Origin: Olsenella sp. KGMB02461 | GTDB lineage: Bacteria; Actinomycetota; Coriobacteriia; Coriobacteriales; Atopobiaceae | Direction of reading: 5' to 3' | DNA length: 64,000 nucleotides | NCBI RefSeq assembly: GCF_012584445.1 | Contig: NZ_JABAHI010000007.1 | Location: 1 to 64,000, forward strand | Part shown: one piece after another, positions 38,014 through 48,784 of the stretch | Position numbering within the stretch: the first letter of the stretch is position 1 | Layout of the letters: every line of letters starts with the position of its first letter | The notes under the pieces: model-generated | Databases searched by the model: none | The model's input: the letters and a program-made list of their open reading frames with translations, nothing else | Told to the model about the DNA's origin: nothing | Translations under genes and position numbers: made by a program

Positions 38014-38889
38014 TTAAGCCAAGAATCCAAAGTAGACGCCCACTACGCCAAGCAGCATCGATCCTACGATGAGCCACGAGGGGCTTATTTTCTTAGAGAG
38101 GAGCCAATAATAAATCCAGAATGCCGCCATGCCCAGCATGCCCGGCATGATGCCGTCGAGGATATCCTGGACCGTCTGCACATTCTCACCCACGCCGATC
38201 TCTATGGGGATTGATGCCCAGAACATGTCCACGCTCATGGCTCCGACCACCATGATGCCCACAATGGATACGGCGGTCATCACCTTGGTCATAAGGCCGT
38301 TTTCCTGCGCCTTGGCAAGGAAATCCACACCAAGTTCGTAACCTTTCTGGACACCCCAGATCCTCAGCCAAAAGCCGGGGATGTTATAGATGAGCAAAAA
38401 GGCGATGGGGCCAAAGGGGTTGCCCGCTTGGCAAAGAGCGATACCCACAGCGGCAGCGATAACACGAATAGTGGCAAGGAATATAGAATCACCGATGCCT
38501 GAGAGCGGGCCCATGAGCGCCGCCTTGACGTCGTTCACCGACTCTGGCTCGATCTCGCCCCTGGCCACACGCTCCTCCATGGAGATGGCCACGCCACCCA
38601 CGAAGGGAGCGAACTGCACAGTGATGTTAAAGAAGGCTAGATGTCGCTCGAGAGCAGCCTTATAGCCCTCGGGGTCGTTCCTATAGATCTTCTTGAGCAT
38701 GTTTGCAAGCATGAGGCAAAAGGCAATGTTCATCTGCTTGTAGTAGGTCCAGGAGAACTCCATGCCCAAAGACCCCACACCCAAGGCCGATTTAACCAGG
38801 TCCTTATGGGTAATCATATCCTCATCTTCGACCTGGTCGCCCAGATTGGTGACATTGAGGTTCATCACATCAGAAGTCATCGTCGTCAT
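38014..38889 (-). CDS. PTS mannose-family transporter subunit IID (sugar-amine cassette)
   Basis: A 291-residue IID with the family's conserved N-terminal cytoplasmic region (SWTYYKQMNIAF, then the NTxFF-like block) and the ALMGPLSGIGDSIF motif, followed by C-terminal membrane helices. With IIC it forms the sugar channel. It overlaps the IIC gene by 20 bp. ATG follows GGGAG. By analogy to GfrD it may carry glucoselysine or fructoselysine. Confidence 0.95.
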   Translation of the reverse strand: MTTMTSDVMNLNVTNLGDQVEDEDMITHKDLVKSALGVGSLGMEFSWTYYKQMNIAFCLMLANMLKKIYRNDPEGYKAALERHLAFFNITVQFAPFVGGVAISMEERVARGEIEPESVNDVKAALMGPLSGIGDSIFLATIRVIAAAVGIALCQAGNPFGPIAFLLIYNIPGFWLRIWGVQKGYELGVDFLAKAQENGLMTKVMTAVSIVGIMVVGAMSVDMFWASIPIEIGVGENVQTVQDILDGIMPGMLGMAAFWIYYWLLSKKISPSWLIVGSMLLGVVGVYFGFLA

Positions 38890-39640
38890 CTCCCTCGAGG
38901 GCTACCTGAGCTCCCATGTCCATGTTGATAAGATCGAACTTCTCAATGCCAATGATGATGGCAAGGATGGCCACACCCAGCACCGGCACCCCCATGTAGC
39001 TGCAGAGCAAGAAGCCCAAGAAGTAGAAGGGAACGAGCTTCTTGGTAATCACAAGACGGCCGAGCATAGCAAAGCCCATGGCAGGAAGCAGGTTTGCCGC
39101 GACGCCAAAGCCGTCCAGGATAAAGCTGGGAATCCAGTCGAGGATGCCCTGAACAGCGTCTACGCCAAGAAGGAATGCGCCACCACAGAGCAAGAAGTAT
39201 TCAACGCACCCCCAAAGGCCAATGCCCCAGTGCACAGCATAGATGCCTTTAAGATTGCCTTTCTTAGCAAAAGAATCAGCTTTGTCGACAAAGAAGGGCC
39301 AAATGGGCTGAAGCAAGTTGCCAATGGCCAGCGAGAGCACTGCAATAGGCATGGCCAAGGCGATGGCTGCCTCCGTGCCCTCGCCAAGCGAGATGGCAAA
39401 CGCGCACGCGAGCACGCCGCCAATGGTCTCGTTGGGTGGCACGTAGGCGCCGATGGAGATGGATCCCATGAAGAGCAGCTCGAGGCTGGCGCCCACGGCG
39501 AGGCCGGTCTGAAGATCACCCAGAGCCAGGCCCACTAGAGGGCACATGACGATGGGTCTGAACATATAAAGTGTGCCCAGCTGGTAATCGAGACACCCGA
39601 GGGCACCAATAAGGCCGACGAGTACAGCTTGTACAATCAT
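38870..39640 (-). CDS. PTS mannose-family transporter subunit IIC (sugar-amine cassette)
   Basis: A 256-residue membrane IIC with about seven or eight helices and the family blocks RPIVMCPLVGLALGDLQTG and LELLFMGSISIGAYVPPNE. It forms the channel with IID. The ATG at 39640 has no clear Shine-Dalgarno sequence; translation may depend on upstream genes. Confidence 0.95.
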   Translation of the reverse strand: MIVQAVLVGLIGALGCLDYQLGTLYMFRPIVMCPLVGLALGDLQTGLAVGASLELLFMGSISIGAYVPPNETIGGVLACAFAISLGEGTEAAIALAMPIAVLSLAIGNLLQPIWPFFVDKADSFAKKGNLKGIYAVHWGIGLWGCVEYFLLCGGAFLLGVDAVQGILDWIPSFILDGFGVAANLLPAMGFAMLGRLVITKKLVPFYFLGFLLCSYMGVPVLGVAILAIIIGIEKFDLINMDMGAQVALEGDDDDDF

Positions 39641-39679
39641 GATTTTGCCAATCTGTGGAGTGGATTCGAAGGGATAGCC

Positions 39680-40150
39680 CTAGAGCACGGAGGCAGCGTC
39701 AACCTTAGGGTCATCGGCCAAAGGCCTGATCTCCACCTCGACGCCCCGGTCGAGAAGTTCGCGGATCATGACCTCCTCCTCTGGCTCGAGGAAGATCTGG
39801 CGAGAGACCTCCCGGGTTGTGGGACTCGCCTTGGTGTTGCCCAGGTTGATGCTAGTCACTGCAGGGCAGCGATCGGCAAGCTCTTTAGCCTCGGCGATGG
39901 TTTGCACGCTGACGATCATGCGGTACTTATCGGTAACGCCAGAATTGATGGCTTCGACGGCATGGTCCATATCCTTGATGACCAACTTGCAGCCAGCGGG
40001 CTTGCCCAACTTGAGCGTAGTCTTCCATACAGGATCGTTGGCGACGTGGTCGCCAACGCAAAAGACGCAGTTGGCACCCAGTCCCTGGCACCACGAAACA
40101 GCGACTTGCCCATGGAGCAATCGATGATCGACCCTCAACAATAGAATCAT
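39680..40150 (-). CDS. PTS mannose-family transporter subunit IIB (sugar-amine cassette)
   Basis: A 156-residue cytoplasmic IIB. The phosphoryl-accepting His is in RVDHRLLHGQVAVSW (His13). The LVNL-like INLGNT strand and the C-terminal region also match the family. It takes phosphate from IIA and passes it to the incoming sugar. ATG is behind GGGGG. Confidence 0.95.
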   Translation of the reverse strand: MILLLRVDHRLLHGQVAVSWCQGLGANCVFCVGDHVANDPVWKTTLKLGKPAGCKLVIKDMDHAVEAINSGVTDKYRMIVSVQTIAEAKELADRCPAVTSINLGNTKASPTTREVSRQIFLEPEEEVMIRELLDRGVEVEIRPLADDPKVDAASVL

Positions 40151-40215
40151 TTTTAATACCCCCAGGAATTAGAGACGAACGGATGGATGTGCAAGCCCAA
40201 ACCTCAAAGCCGGTC

Positions 40216-40632
40216 TCAAAACTCCTCTTCCTCGACATCCTCAGATGCCACGAGATCGTTCACATATTTAGGCGCCACATCCGGCGAAGCCACGGCTTGG
40301 CGCACCACCTCCTCAATGGGTTCGGCGGGATCGGAGAAGAGCAGGGAGATCAAGAGAGGGAGGCTCATGTTGGCCACCACATGAAGGTTGGGGGTTTTTG
40401 CAAGGAGCTTGGTGAACTCATTGCACACCGACCCTCCAAGAATGTCGCAGCACACCACGACCTCGTCATCCCCTGCGCCTACGGCCTCTGTCGCCGCAGC
40501 TGCTACGTCGTCGTTGCCATCGACGAACAAACATACCGTCGCGAGGTCCTCGCGCTCCCCCACAAGAAACGCTAAAGCCTCGGCGATCCCCTGGGCGAAG
40601 TGGGCGTGGGATGCGATGACGAACCTTCTCAT
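40216..40632 (-). CDS. PTS mannose-family transporter subunit IIA (sugar-amine cassette)
   Basis: A 138-residue IIA with the phosphorylated His in FVIASHAHFAQG (residue 9 or 11; His9 by alignment) and the CCDILGGSVCNEF block. It receives phosphate from HPr. ATG follows GGGAG. It is the first PTS gene after the two SIS-domain enzymes. Confidence 0.94.
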   Translation of the reverse strand: MRRFVIASHAHFAQGIAEALAFLVGEREDLATVCLFVDGNDDVAAAATEAVGAGDDEVVVCCDILGGSVCNEFTKLLAKTPNLHVVANMSLPLLISLLFSDPAEPIEEVVRQAVASPDVAPKYVNDLVASEDVEEEEF

Positions 40633-40684
40633 GAGTCTCCCTCCCCTGTGCCGTGGCCAACACCCTGCGGGCCACGGCTACGTG

Positions 40685-41746
40685 TTAGTACTCGAACTGG
40701 TGGTAGTAACGGCGATAGTTGAGGTTATGCTTGGTGACGGTCTCGTAGTAGGCAGCCACGCGATCGGTCACAAGGGATGAGAGAATCCACGGGCTTACGA
40801 TGGTGCGGAACTCCTTGTCAATGGAGGGCGTCGCAAACTCGTCGATATCGATGACAACGATGTCGTTGTCGCCCGTGCGGCCACTCTTAAGGAACGCCTC
40901 CACGCGCTCATCGAGCTTGCGATACTCGTCGACGCCCTTGAAGAGCACCACGGGGACGCCCTCTTCCACAAGCTCGAGAGTGCCATGGAAGAAGTCTGCA
41001 GAGCTCACATAGCGCGTGCGCTTCCACTGCATCTCCTCGAGAATGCACATGGCGAACAGAATGGTCTCCCCCCATAGGGCGCCAGAACCCACGAACATGG
41101 TGTAAGGGGCAAGGGCATAGGAGCGCGCGATCTTCTCGGCAACGGGCTCGAACGACTTGCGAATATCGATGAGATCGGCCCAGATCCCGCGACACTGCTC
41201 GATGAAGCGCTCGTACTCCGGGAAGCACCCGCGGCGCTCAAGGAGCTTAAGACCAAAACAATCAGCGAGATAATAACCGCCCTCGCACCCGCCAGCACCG
41301 TGGTTGGACGCCATGGCCACGCAGTTTTTCGCACCCACCGCCTTGCCAATGGGGCCGTCGGGCTTGGTCATGGCCACCACGCGCACGCCCATCTCCTTGA
41401 GCTTCGCCACGGCCTCGAGGATCTCGGGCGTAGTGCCACTCTCAGAAGCAGTGAGCACCACAGAGCGCTCGGTCATGCGCTTGTGCCCTGCCACTAGCCA
41501 TTCGGCGGCATGGATGAGATAGACCTCGAGATCCTTGTCGCCGTACTTGTTCATCATGTATTCGAGCTGCATGAGTTCATCCCATGTGCCGCCTACGCCC
41601 ATGAGGAAGATAGCGTCGTAGCCCTCGTCGGCCACGGAATCTGCCATAGCAGCCATGAGCTTGCCGGTCTCATGAAGGGCCTCTCCATCGGCGAGGTAGC
41701 CCTCCTGGTCGAAGTGCATGATCTCAACCTTCTCAGTCTCTTTCAC
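40685..41746 (-). CDS. SIS-domain deglycase-like enzyme (FrlB/GfrF-like)
   Basis: A 353-residue protein with two SIS domains. The phosphosugar loop ASESGTTPEI lies in the first. The second contains SADFFHGTLELVEEGVPVVLF, and the end YRRYYHQFEY closely resembles the C-terminus of E. coli fructoselysine-6-phosphate deglycase FrlB. Such enzymes split the 6-phosphorylated Amadori product into glucose 6-phosphate and lysine. The GTG start is behind GAGGA. Co-location with mannose-type PTS genes matches the gfr operon of Salmonella. Another sugar-amine phosphate as substrate is possible. Confidence 0.82.
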   Translation of the reverse strand: MKETEKVEIMHFDQEGYLADGEALHETGKLMAAMADSVADEGYDAIFLMGVGGTWDELMQLEYMMNKYGDKDLEVYLIHAAEWLVAGHKRMTERSVVLTASESGTTPEILEAVAKLKEMGVRVVAMTKPDGPIGKAVGAKNCVAMASNHGAGGCEGGYYLADCFGLKLLERRGCFPEYERFIEQCRGIWADLIDIRKSFEPVAEKIARSYALAPYTMFVGSGALWGETILFAMCILEEMQWKRTRYVSSADFFHGTLELVEEGVPVVLFKGVDEYRKLDERVEAFLKSGRTGDNDIVVIDIDEFATPSIDKEFRTIVSPWILSSLVTDRVAAYYETVTKHNLNYRRYYHQFEY

Positions 41747-41836
41747 GATATTCCTCTCACTCTCTCTCGAATGGTATGGGGCGGTCGGGTACCGGCGGCC
41801 ACCCTTGGCACAGGCGCTTTAAGGTACGCGCCGTGT

Positions 41837-42973
41837 CTACAAAGTGGATGCGCGCTGCTCCAGCTTGGCTTGGGCTTCGTCGTAGCCGGCGGCCTTGCTA
41901 CCAAGCTCGCCCTCATGGGCAGCTAAAAACGGATGGACGTCCCAGGACTTTGTCGCCTCGGCCACCGTCGCTGCCACCACCTGGAAAAATGCGAGATTGG
42001 GAATGGCAGTGCAGAGGGGGTTTGCGCAGGAAGGCAAGGGCACCTCAAAGTCCTTGCCCTGGGGATGCGCTGTAAGCAGCCATGCCGAGGGCGTTACCTG
42101 AGCCATGACCTGAGCGCAGCGGGCAAGGCGAGGTGAGCCAACGGGGTCGTCTTGGATAAACACGAGGTGGCCGGGGGCCACTTGCATCTCGGGGCCATGC
42201 AGGAACTCCTCGCCCTCGAAGGGGGCGGCGCTTATCTTGAGCGTCTCTTGGAACTTGAGGGAGGCCTCCTCGGCAACGCCCCAGGCAGGGCCGTTGCCCA
42301 CGATGAGAGCGGGAGAGCGGCGAGAAAGCTCGCCTATGTGCCGCTCGACAAAGGCGTCGGCCACGGGCAAGCAGGCACGATGGGCAGCCACGGCGTCCTC
42401 GACGGCAGCAAGCCCCTCCACAAGGCCTTGCTGCCCGAGGGTTCCCGCCTCCTCTGCTCCGTAGAGCGCGAAGAACATGAGGAATTCGACCAAAGTGAGC
42501 ATGCCCTGTGTGACAAAGTCCACCGCCTCGAGCCCGCAACCGTAGTCCACGGCCACATCGGCATGCTCTGCAGCGGGCGATTGGGGGTTTGCCGTAAGCA
42601 CAACAGAAGGCTTGCCGCGATCGCGCAAAAAGTCGAGAGCCGCTATCACGTTGGTGGAGTAGCCACTTTGAGAAATGACCACGTTGAATGCGTTGGCCGG
42701 GTAATCGTGCTCGAAGGCCATGAAGCGCTCCGGGGTCACCACAGATACTTGTTCTTGAAGGGTTTGCGCCATGAAATCGCGGGCGCAATCAGCTGCGTGG
42801 CGAGAGGACCCAGAGGCGATGATGCGAATCGCCGGTCCTCCGGGACGCCTGAGCGTCGCTGCATAGGAATCTACCAACCAACAGGTGAGCTCTGCCGAGC
42901 GATCGAGGTTCTCGACCATACGATCTTGTGCCGCACGGGCGTAATCGAGCATCGTGGGGATCTTCGACTTCAC
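41837..42973 (-). CDS. SIS-domain deglycase/isomerase-like enzyme (GfrE-like)
   Basis: A second, distinct two-SIS-domain protein, 378 residues from GTG 42973, which follows AAGGAAGG; further in-frame starts lie up- and downstream. The SIS loop is ISQSGYSTNV, and the second domain has SLKFQETLKISAAPFEGEEFLHGPEM, the GlmS-like catalytic region seen in glucoselysine-6-phosphate deglycase GfrE. It is the promoter-proximal gene of the PTS unit. Having one FrlB-like and one GfrE-like protein together is the main reason to suspect Amadori-product use. Confidence 0.8.
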   Translation of the reverse strand: MKSKIPTMLDYARAAQDRMVENLDRSAELTCWLVDSYAATLRRPGGPAIRIIASGSSRHAADCARDFMAQTLQEQVSVVTPERFMAFEHDYPANAFNVVISQSGYSTNVIAALDFLRDRGKPSVVLTANPQSPAAEHADVAVDYGCGLEAVDFVTQGMLTLVEFLMFFALYGAEEAGTLGQQGLVEGLAAVEDAVAAHRACLPVADAFVERHIGELSRRSPALIVGNGPAWGVAEEASLKFQETLKISAAPFEGEEFLHGPEMQVAPGHLVFIQDDPVGSPRLARCAQVMAQVTPSAWLLTAHPQGKDFEVPLPSCANPLCTAIPNLAFFQVVAATVAEATKSWDVHPFLAAHEGELGSKAAGYDEAQAKLEQRASTL

Positions 42974-43021
42974 CGCAGCCTTCCTTACGATCGATGTTTG
43001 ACGATGGGAAGAGTACAAGTG

Positions 43022-43130
43022 GGGACTTTTTATAACCATTTGCTATAAACAAGCTAACACTCTTTTGATACCAATTCATGATAACCAGGGGATACCGGCG
43101 AACGGTAGTTTATTAAGGGACAAACGGTAG
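43022..43130 (-). promoter_or_regulatory. Promoter/operator region of the sugar-amine PTS operon
   Basis: On the minus strand, a TTAGCT/TATAAA pair with 17-bp spacing lies downstream of TTGGTATCAA. On the plus strand this reads TTGATACCAATT (43065-43076), repeated exactly at 45223-45234 in front of the divergent genes. It is an imperfect palindrome of GntR/HutC operator type. Direct repeats AACGGTAG at 43101-43108 and 43123-43130 lie further upstream. Confidence 0.6.
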
Positions 43131-43171
43131 CATTGCCGTGTCCCATCCTCAATGCATGGTCGCGAACACGA

Positions 43172-43903
43172 TCAATAGGTGTAGACGTAACCCCCACGAT
43201 CACCGAGGTTAAGGGCTCTCACATACTCGACGGCTCGACCATCGCTGTCATAGCTCACACAGTCTAGGGTCATGGCGGGATCCCCTGCTCGCACGCGGAG
43301 AAGCCCCGCATCCCGTGCTGAAAGCTCGGTCAAACCAAGGACCTCTTGGGTGCCTACCACTTCATGCCCGTACATCGCATAGGTCTCGTAAAGGCTAAAG
43401 ACAGCCACATCCATAACTTCGATAGCAGGAAAGAGCTCAAGCGGAATAAGGGCGCTCTCAATAGAAACCGGAACGCCGTTAACGCTGTTGAGCCGGCGCA
43501 CGCCATACACCTCGTCCTCGGGATCTACCCCAAAAAGGTCTGCAAAAAGGGGGCCTGCAAGGCGTCGTGAGCGCGAGAGAATGCGCACCGAGGGCTCCGC
43601 ATCGTGCACTCTAACCATTTCTCGGAACCCCATGCCGGTAGCCTCGGCTCCATCCCAAAGGCTCACCACAAAGGCTCCTTTGCCTTGGACGCGGCGCACA
43701 AAGCCGCGATCCACAAGCTCTCCCACGGCGTTTCGCACCGTGAGCCGCGTGCAGCCAAACTCATCTGCCAACTCATTCTCAGAGGGCAAGGCGACGCCGG
43801 CTGGATAGTCGCCGCGCTCGATACGTTCGGCAATGATTCGACGAATGCTAAGGTAGAAGGGTTCTTCTCGGGATAGAGCCCCCGGGGTTACGAGAAAAGC
43901 CAC
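43172..43903 (-). CDS. GntR/UTRA transcriptional regulator 1 of the sugar-amine cassette
   Basis: A 243-residue HutC-type regulator. The winged helix-turn-helix (about 15-80) contains LPSENELADEFGCTRLTVRNAV; a UTRA effector domain (about 95-240) follows. It probably binds a phosphorylated sugar-amine, as E. coli FrlR does for fructoselysine 6-phosphate. GTG start; the gene overlaps the end of regulator 2 by 16 bp. It lies upstream of the PTS operon on the same strand. Confidence 0.92.
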   Translation of the reverse strand: MAFLVTPGALSREEPFYLSIRRIIAERIERGDYPAGVALPSENELADEFGCTRLTVRNAVGELVDRGFVRRVQGKGAFVVSLWDGAEATGMGFREMVRVHDAEPSVRILSRSRRLAGPLFADLFGVDPEDEVYGVRRLNSVNGVPVSIESALIPLELFPAIEVMDVAVFSLYETYAMYGHEVVGTQEVLGLTELSARDAGLLRVRAGDPAMTLDCVSYDSDGRAVEYVRALNLGDRGGYVYTY

Positions 43904-44655
43904 GGCTTTTTACCCACCTTTCTCTTGAGATGCTCAGGCAGGTCGTTGCTCGCAAAATGATAGCGATCGGCGCGGATGATATGCCGGCTGAACTCCACGG
44001 GAAGGCCCGCGTCGTCCTTCTCGACGGCAAGAAAGTAAAGGGCGGCGGCGCCAGGAGCAAGCCCTAAAAGAGGGGCCTCGTCTTCGCGAACCCGCGTCAC
44101 CGAGATACGCTCTTCGCCATGGGAGATACGAACGCCGTAGTCGCGCTCAAGTACCTCGTAGAGACTTTCCTGGGCGTAATCGTGATTCTCAATACCCGAG
44201 AAGCGCTCCCGATCTATCCAGCCAGTCTCTATGGAACAGGGCCTGCCATCTGCCGTCCTCAGCCGCTTGAAAAAAAACACCGGGTCACCAGGGTGTATCG
44301 CGAGGCGATGAGCCACATCAGAGGGAGCTTCCTCCACCCCAGAGACCACCAACACGCTGCCCGGCCTCATGCCCACGTCGCGCGCTGCAGCGCCATAGTT
44401 GTAGGTTTCTTGAAAAACCATAAGCACCCGTGGATCTGCCACATAGGTGCCCGACCCATGGCGGCTCTCAAGCACATTGCCAGCCACAAGATCGGCAATG
44501 GCGCCCCTAAGAGCTGTGCGCGATACTCCCACGAGCTCGCAGAGTTCACGCTCGGGCGGGAGGCGATCGCCTGGGCCAAGCCCACGCGAGGCGATGAGCC
44601 AACGAATGCCCTCAGAGGCACGATCCTTGGCGGGTACGGTTAACCCTGTGCTCAT
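43888..44655 (-). CDS. GntR/UTRA transcriptional regulator 2 of the sugar-amine cassette
   Basis: A 255-residue HutC-type regulator with DNA-binding segment LPPERELCELVGVSRTALRGAI and a C-terminal UTRA domain (about 100-240, with the YEVLERDYGVRI and AALYFLAVEK blocks). It is clearly diverged from regulator 1. The ATG overlaps the stop of the small upstream gene as ATGA. Two overlapping GntR genes side by side suggest either two effectors or a heterodimer. Confidence 0.92.
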   Translation of the reverse strand: MSTGLTVPAKDRASEGIRWLIASRGLGPGDRLPPERELCELVGVSRTALRGAIADLVAGNVLESRHGSGTYVADPRVLMVFQETYNYGAAARDVGMRPGSVLVVSGVEEAPSDVAHRLAIHPGDPVFFFKRLRTADGRPCSIETGWIDRERFSGIENHDYAQESLYEVLERDYGVRISHGEERISVTRVREDEAPLLGLAPGAAALYFLAVEKDDAGLPVEFSRHIIRADRYHFASNDLPEHLKRKVGKKPWLFS

Positions 44656-45164
44656 TCCTTGCGCTCCGCTCCCCCGGACTTCGCGGCCCCTCTTGCAATC
44701 ACTGCGTCCATGGAACCCTTTAATTCTTCAGCATAACCACTTAGACTCTTGAACGCTAGGGAGTCTCTGGAGACCTCCCTTGTTATAACGGGAATCTCCA
44801 AGCGGGCAACGCCCTCTGCGCCAGAGCGCACCGCCAGCGCCACAGAGAGCCCTAGGCAGCACCCCTTCTCTGCAGCATTAGCTCGAGACACTGCGGCAGG
44901 ATTGGCCATGATGCGAGCAGCTAGGTCGCGATTGTTGCCTTCAGGCTCAGGCGCGCGCTCGACGATTTGGCAGGCCAGAAGATCCGCATCACAAAACACC
45001 GCCGGCTCACAGCCAGGAAAACGCACAGCCCAGAGCCCCCGGGAAGCATCCTCTACCACCCAAGGGAGCATCGAGAGGCGCGGCGGCTCAAACAAGACCG
45101 ACGTCACCGTGAATTCAGGCCCGTTGAAGACCTTTTGCGGATCCTTGTGCCCAAACAGCCCCAT
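44652..45164 (-). CDS. Hypothetical protein, first gene of the GntR-GntR run
   Basis: A 170-residue soluble protein starting MGLFGHKDP from ATG 45164, behind GGGAG with a 6-nt spacer. The longer open frame runs through the divergent promoter and is unlikely to be translated. No family recognised. It has a mixed alpha/beta composition with an LPWVVEDASRGLWAVRFPG segment and no membrane part. Coupling to regulator 2 by an ATGA overlap suggests a role in the same response. Confidence 0.7.
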   Translation of the reverse strand: MGLFGHKDPQKVFNGPEFTVTSVLFEPPRLSMLPWVVEDASRGLWAVRFPGCEPAVFCDADLLACQIVERAPEPEGNNRDLAARIMANPAAVSRANAAEKGCCLGLSVALAVRSGAEGVARLEIPVITREVSRDSLAFKSLSGYAEELKGSMDAVIARGAAKSGGAERKE

Positions 45165-45252
45165 GGAGATCTCCCTTGATTGTGTCCCTTCTTTCTGTGA
45201 TTGTATACAATATACGTACTTCTTGATACCAATTTTCCAAACAGGAGGAATT
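45165..45252. promoter_or_regulatory. Divergent promoter/operator between the hypothetical-GntR unit and the HAD gene
   Basis: Contains the perfect palindrome TTGTATACAA (45201-45210) and the 12-mer TTGATACCAATT (45223-45234) also present upstream of the PTS operon. On the minus strand TTGGTA and TGTATA are 17 bp apart and could be -35/-10. Both elements are consistent with control by the adjacent GntR proteins. Confidence 0.6.
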
Positions 45253-45927
45253 ATGGGCACCGTAGAGGCGGTCGTGTTCGACATGGATGGGGTTATCGTC
45301 GACACCGAGGCGGCCTACTGCCGCATCCTCGTGGATTTCTTTGGGCAACACGGTGTCTCTCTGAGCTGGGACGAGGTGAGCGACATCGTTGGATGTTCTG
45401 CCCCGGTATATCGCGAGCACCTGGAGCGATGGTTTGCACAAGTACCCCAGCCCGACCCCTCTTGGGCAGACCTGGGCGTTGAGGAGGCAGTAGAGCCGGC
45501 TTTCGCCGCCCTTGATGGAAGGCTCGGCGAGCTAGCCATGGCCGGACTGCACCGCTGTCTTGAGGGCTTGCACGACCGAGGCATTCCCTGTGCCGTGGCT
45601 TCGTGCTCCTCACCGGCAGAGATAGAGGTTGCTCTTTGTAGCTGCGGCGTACGTGACCGGTTTGCGGCCGTGGTGAGCGGCAGCGAAGTGGCTCACTCCA
45701 AGCCTGCTCCTGATGTGTACCTCAAAGCCGCACGGCTCTTGGGTGTAAACCCGCAGCGTTGCGTAGCTGTGGAAGACTCCAATACCGGGATCGAAGCTGC
45801 AAGATGCGCTCGTTATTATGTGATTGCCCGGCGCGAGACGCGCTTTTGCTTTTCTCAAAAAGGAGCGCACCACATGGTGGATACCCTCGACGAGATCCCC
45901 CTCGTGATCGACCAACTCTCCCTCTAA
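45253..45927 (+). CDS. HAD-superfamily phosphatase/beta-phosphoglucomutase-like protein
   Basis: A 224-residue HAD hydrolase with the nucleophile motif VFDMDGVIVDTE (Asp10, Asp12), motif II Ser in ASCSSPAEI, motif III Lys in SKPAPDVYLKAA, and VEDSNTGIEAA. The cap is the small helical type of sugar-phosphate phosphatases and beta-phosphoglucomutase. ATG 45253 follows AGGAGG; an open frame further upstream is not needed. It is divergent from the GntR unit and probably dephosphorylates or isomerises a sugar phosphate of this cassette. Confidence 0.9.
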   Translation: MGTVEAVVFDMDGVIVDTEAAYCRILVDFFGQHGVSLSWDEVSDIVGCSAPVYREHLERWFAQVPQPDPSWADLGVEEAVEPAFAALDGRLGELAMAGLHRCLEGLHDRGIPCAVASCSSPAEIEVALCSCGVRDRFAAVVSGSEVAHSKPAPDVYLKAARLLGVNPQRCVAVEDSNTGIEAARCARYYVIARRETRFCFSQKGAHHMVDTLDEIPLVIDQLSL

Positions 45928-45950
45928 GATGGCGCCGCCCCCCGAATGCC

Positions 45951-46007
45951 ATAAAAATAGCAGGTGCAGCCGGATCCCTTCCAGCCGCACCTGCTTCATA
46001 TGTTTTT
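45951..46007. terminator. Bidirectional terminator between the HAD gene and ftsH
   Basis: AGCAGGTGC... (45959-45974) pairs with ...GCACCTGCT (45980-45995), a 16-bp stem with two G-U or mismatched positions. A T5 run (46002-46006) serves the plus strand and an A5 run (45953-45957) gives a T tail on the minus strand. Confidence 0.88.
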
Positions 46008-46043
46008 AAAATACAAGCCGATAAAACCCCGACCTGTCAATGA

Positions 46044-48089
<2,046 letters not shown>

Positions 48090-48187
48090 CTTGGGGCCTT
48101 GGGGGTTTTGCCGCCCGGTTGAGGTGTGTTGTCTGCCATGGATCTCCCTTGTTGCTATGGGCGCCCTATGCCTCCACCCTCGAGCCG

Positions 48188-48751
48188 TTAGGAGTAGCAC
48201 TCCGGCTTGAGGATGCCGATGTAGGGCAGGTTGCGATAACGCTCTGCATAGTCCAGTCCATACCCCACGATGAACTCGTTTGGCACGTGACTACCAACAT
48301 ATTTAGGGATTACAGGACAATCGCGGTCGGGCAGGTCTTTCACCAAAAAAGCGGCCACTTCGATAGAGCGGGGGCTGCGGGATTTGAGCATGTCGATGAG
48401 GTAGGAGAGCGTGAGGCCGGAGTCCAAGATGTCCTCCACGATGATCACGTCGCGCCCTTCGATACGGGTATCCAGGTCTTTGACGATGCGCACCACGCCG
48501 GAGCTCGTGGCGCCGTCGCCGTAGCTGGACACCGCCATGAAGTCGATGGAAATGGGGGTGTCGATGGCGCGCATGAGATCGGCCATGACCACCACAGCGC
48601 CCTTGAGCACACAGATGAGCAATGGGTTTCGATCTTTGTAATCCTCGGTGATCTGCGCTCCCATGGTTTGCACGATAGCGGCGATTTCTTCCTGGGCGAA
48701 CACCACGCGCTCGATATCGCTATGCAGTTCGCAGCCAGCCTTGTCACTCAT
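48188..48751 (-). CDS. hpt: Hypoxanthine phosphoribosyltransferase
   Basis: Purine salvage to IMP/GMP using PRPP. The 187-residue protein has the PRPP loop VIIVEDILDSGLTLSYL, the LLICVLKGAVV strand and a C-terminal VGYGLDYAERYRNLPYIGIL match. It lies between tilS and ftsH, the order conserved in many Gram-positive and actinobacterial genomes. Confidence 0.97.
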   Translation of the reverse strand: MSDKAGCELHSDIERVVFAQEEIAAIVQTMGAQITEDYKDRNPLLICVLKGAVVVMADLMRAIDTPISIDFMAVSSYGDGATSSGVVRIVKDLDTRIEGRDVIIVEDILDSGLTLSYLIDMLKSRSPRSIEVAAFLVKDLPDRDCPVIPKYVGSHVPNEFIVGYGLDYAERYRNLPYIGILKPECYS

Positions 48752-48784
48752 TGACGTCCCCTTTTCTCCTCGCGACGGCCTTCC

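Noticed and set aside
44749-45252. Long N-terminal extension of the HAD protein
   Set aside because: It would run antisense to the 170-residue gene and through the divergent promoter. AGGAGG and ATG at 45253 give the exact family start.
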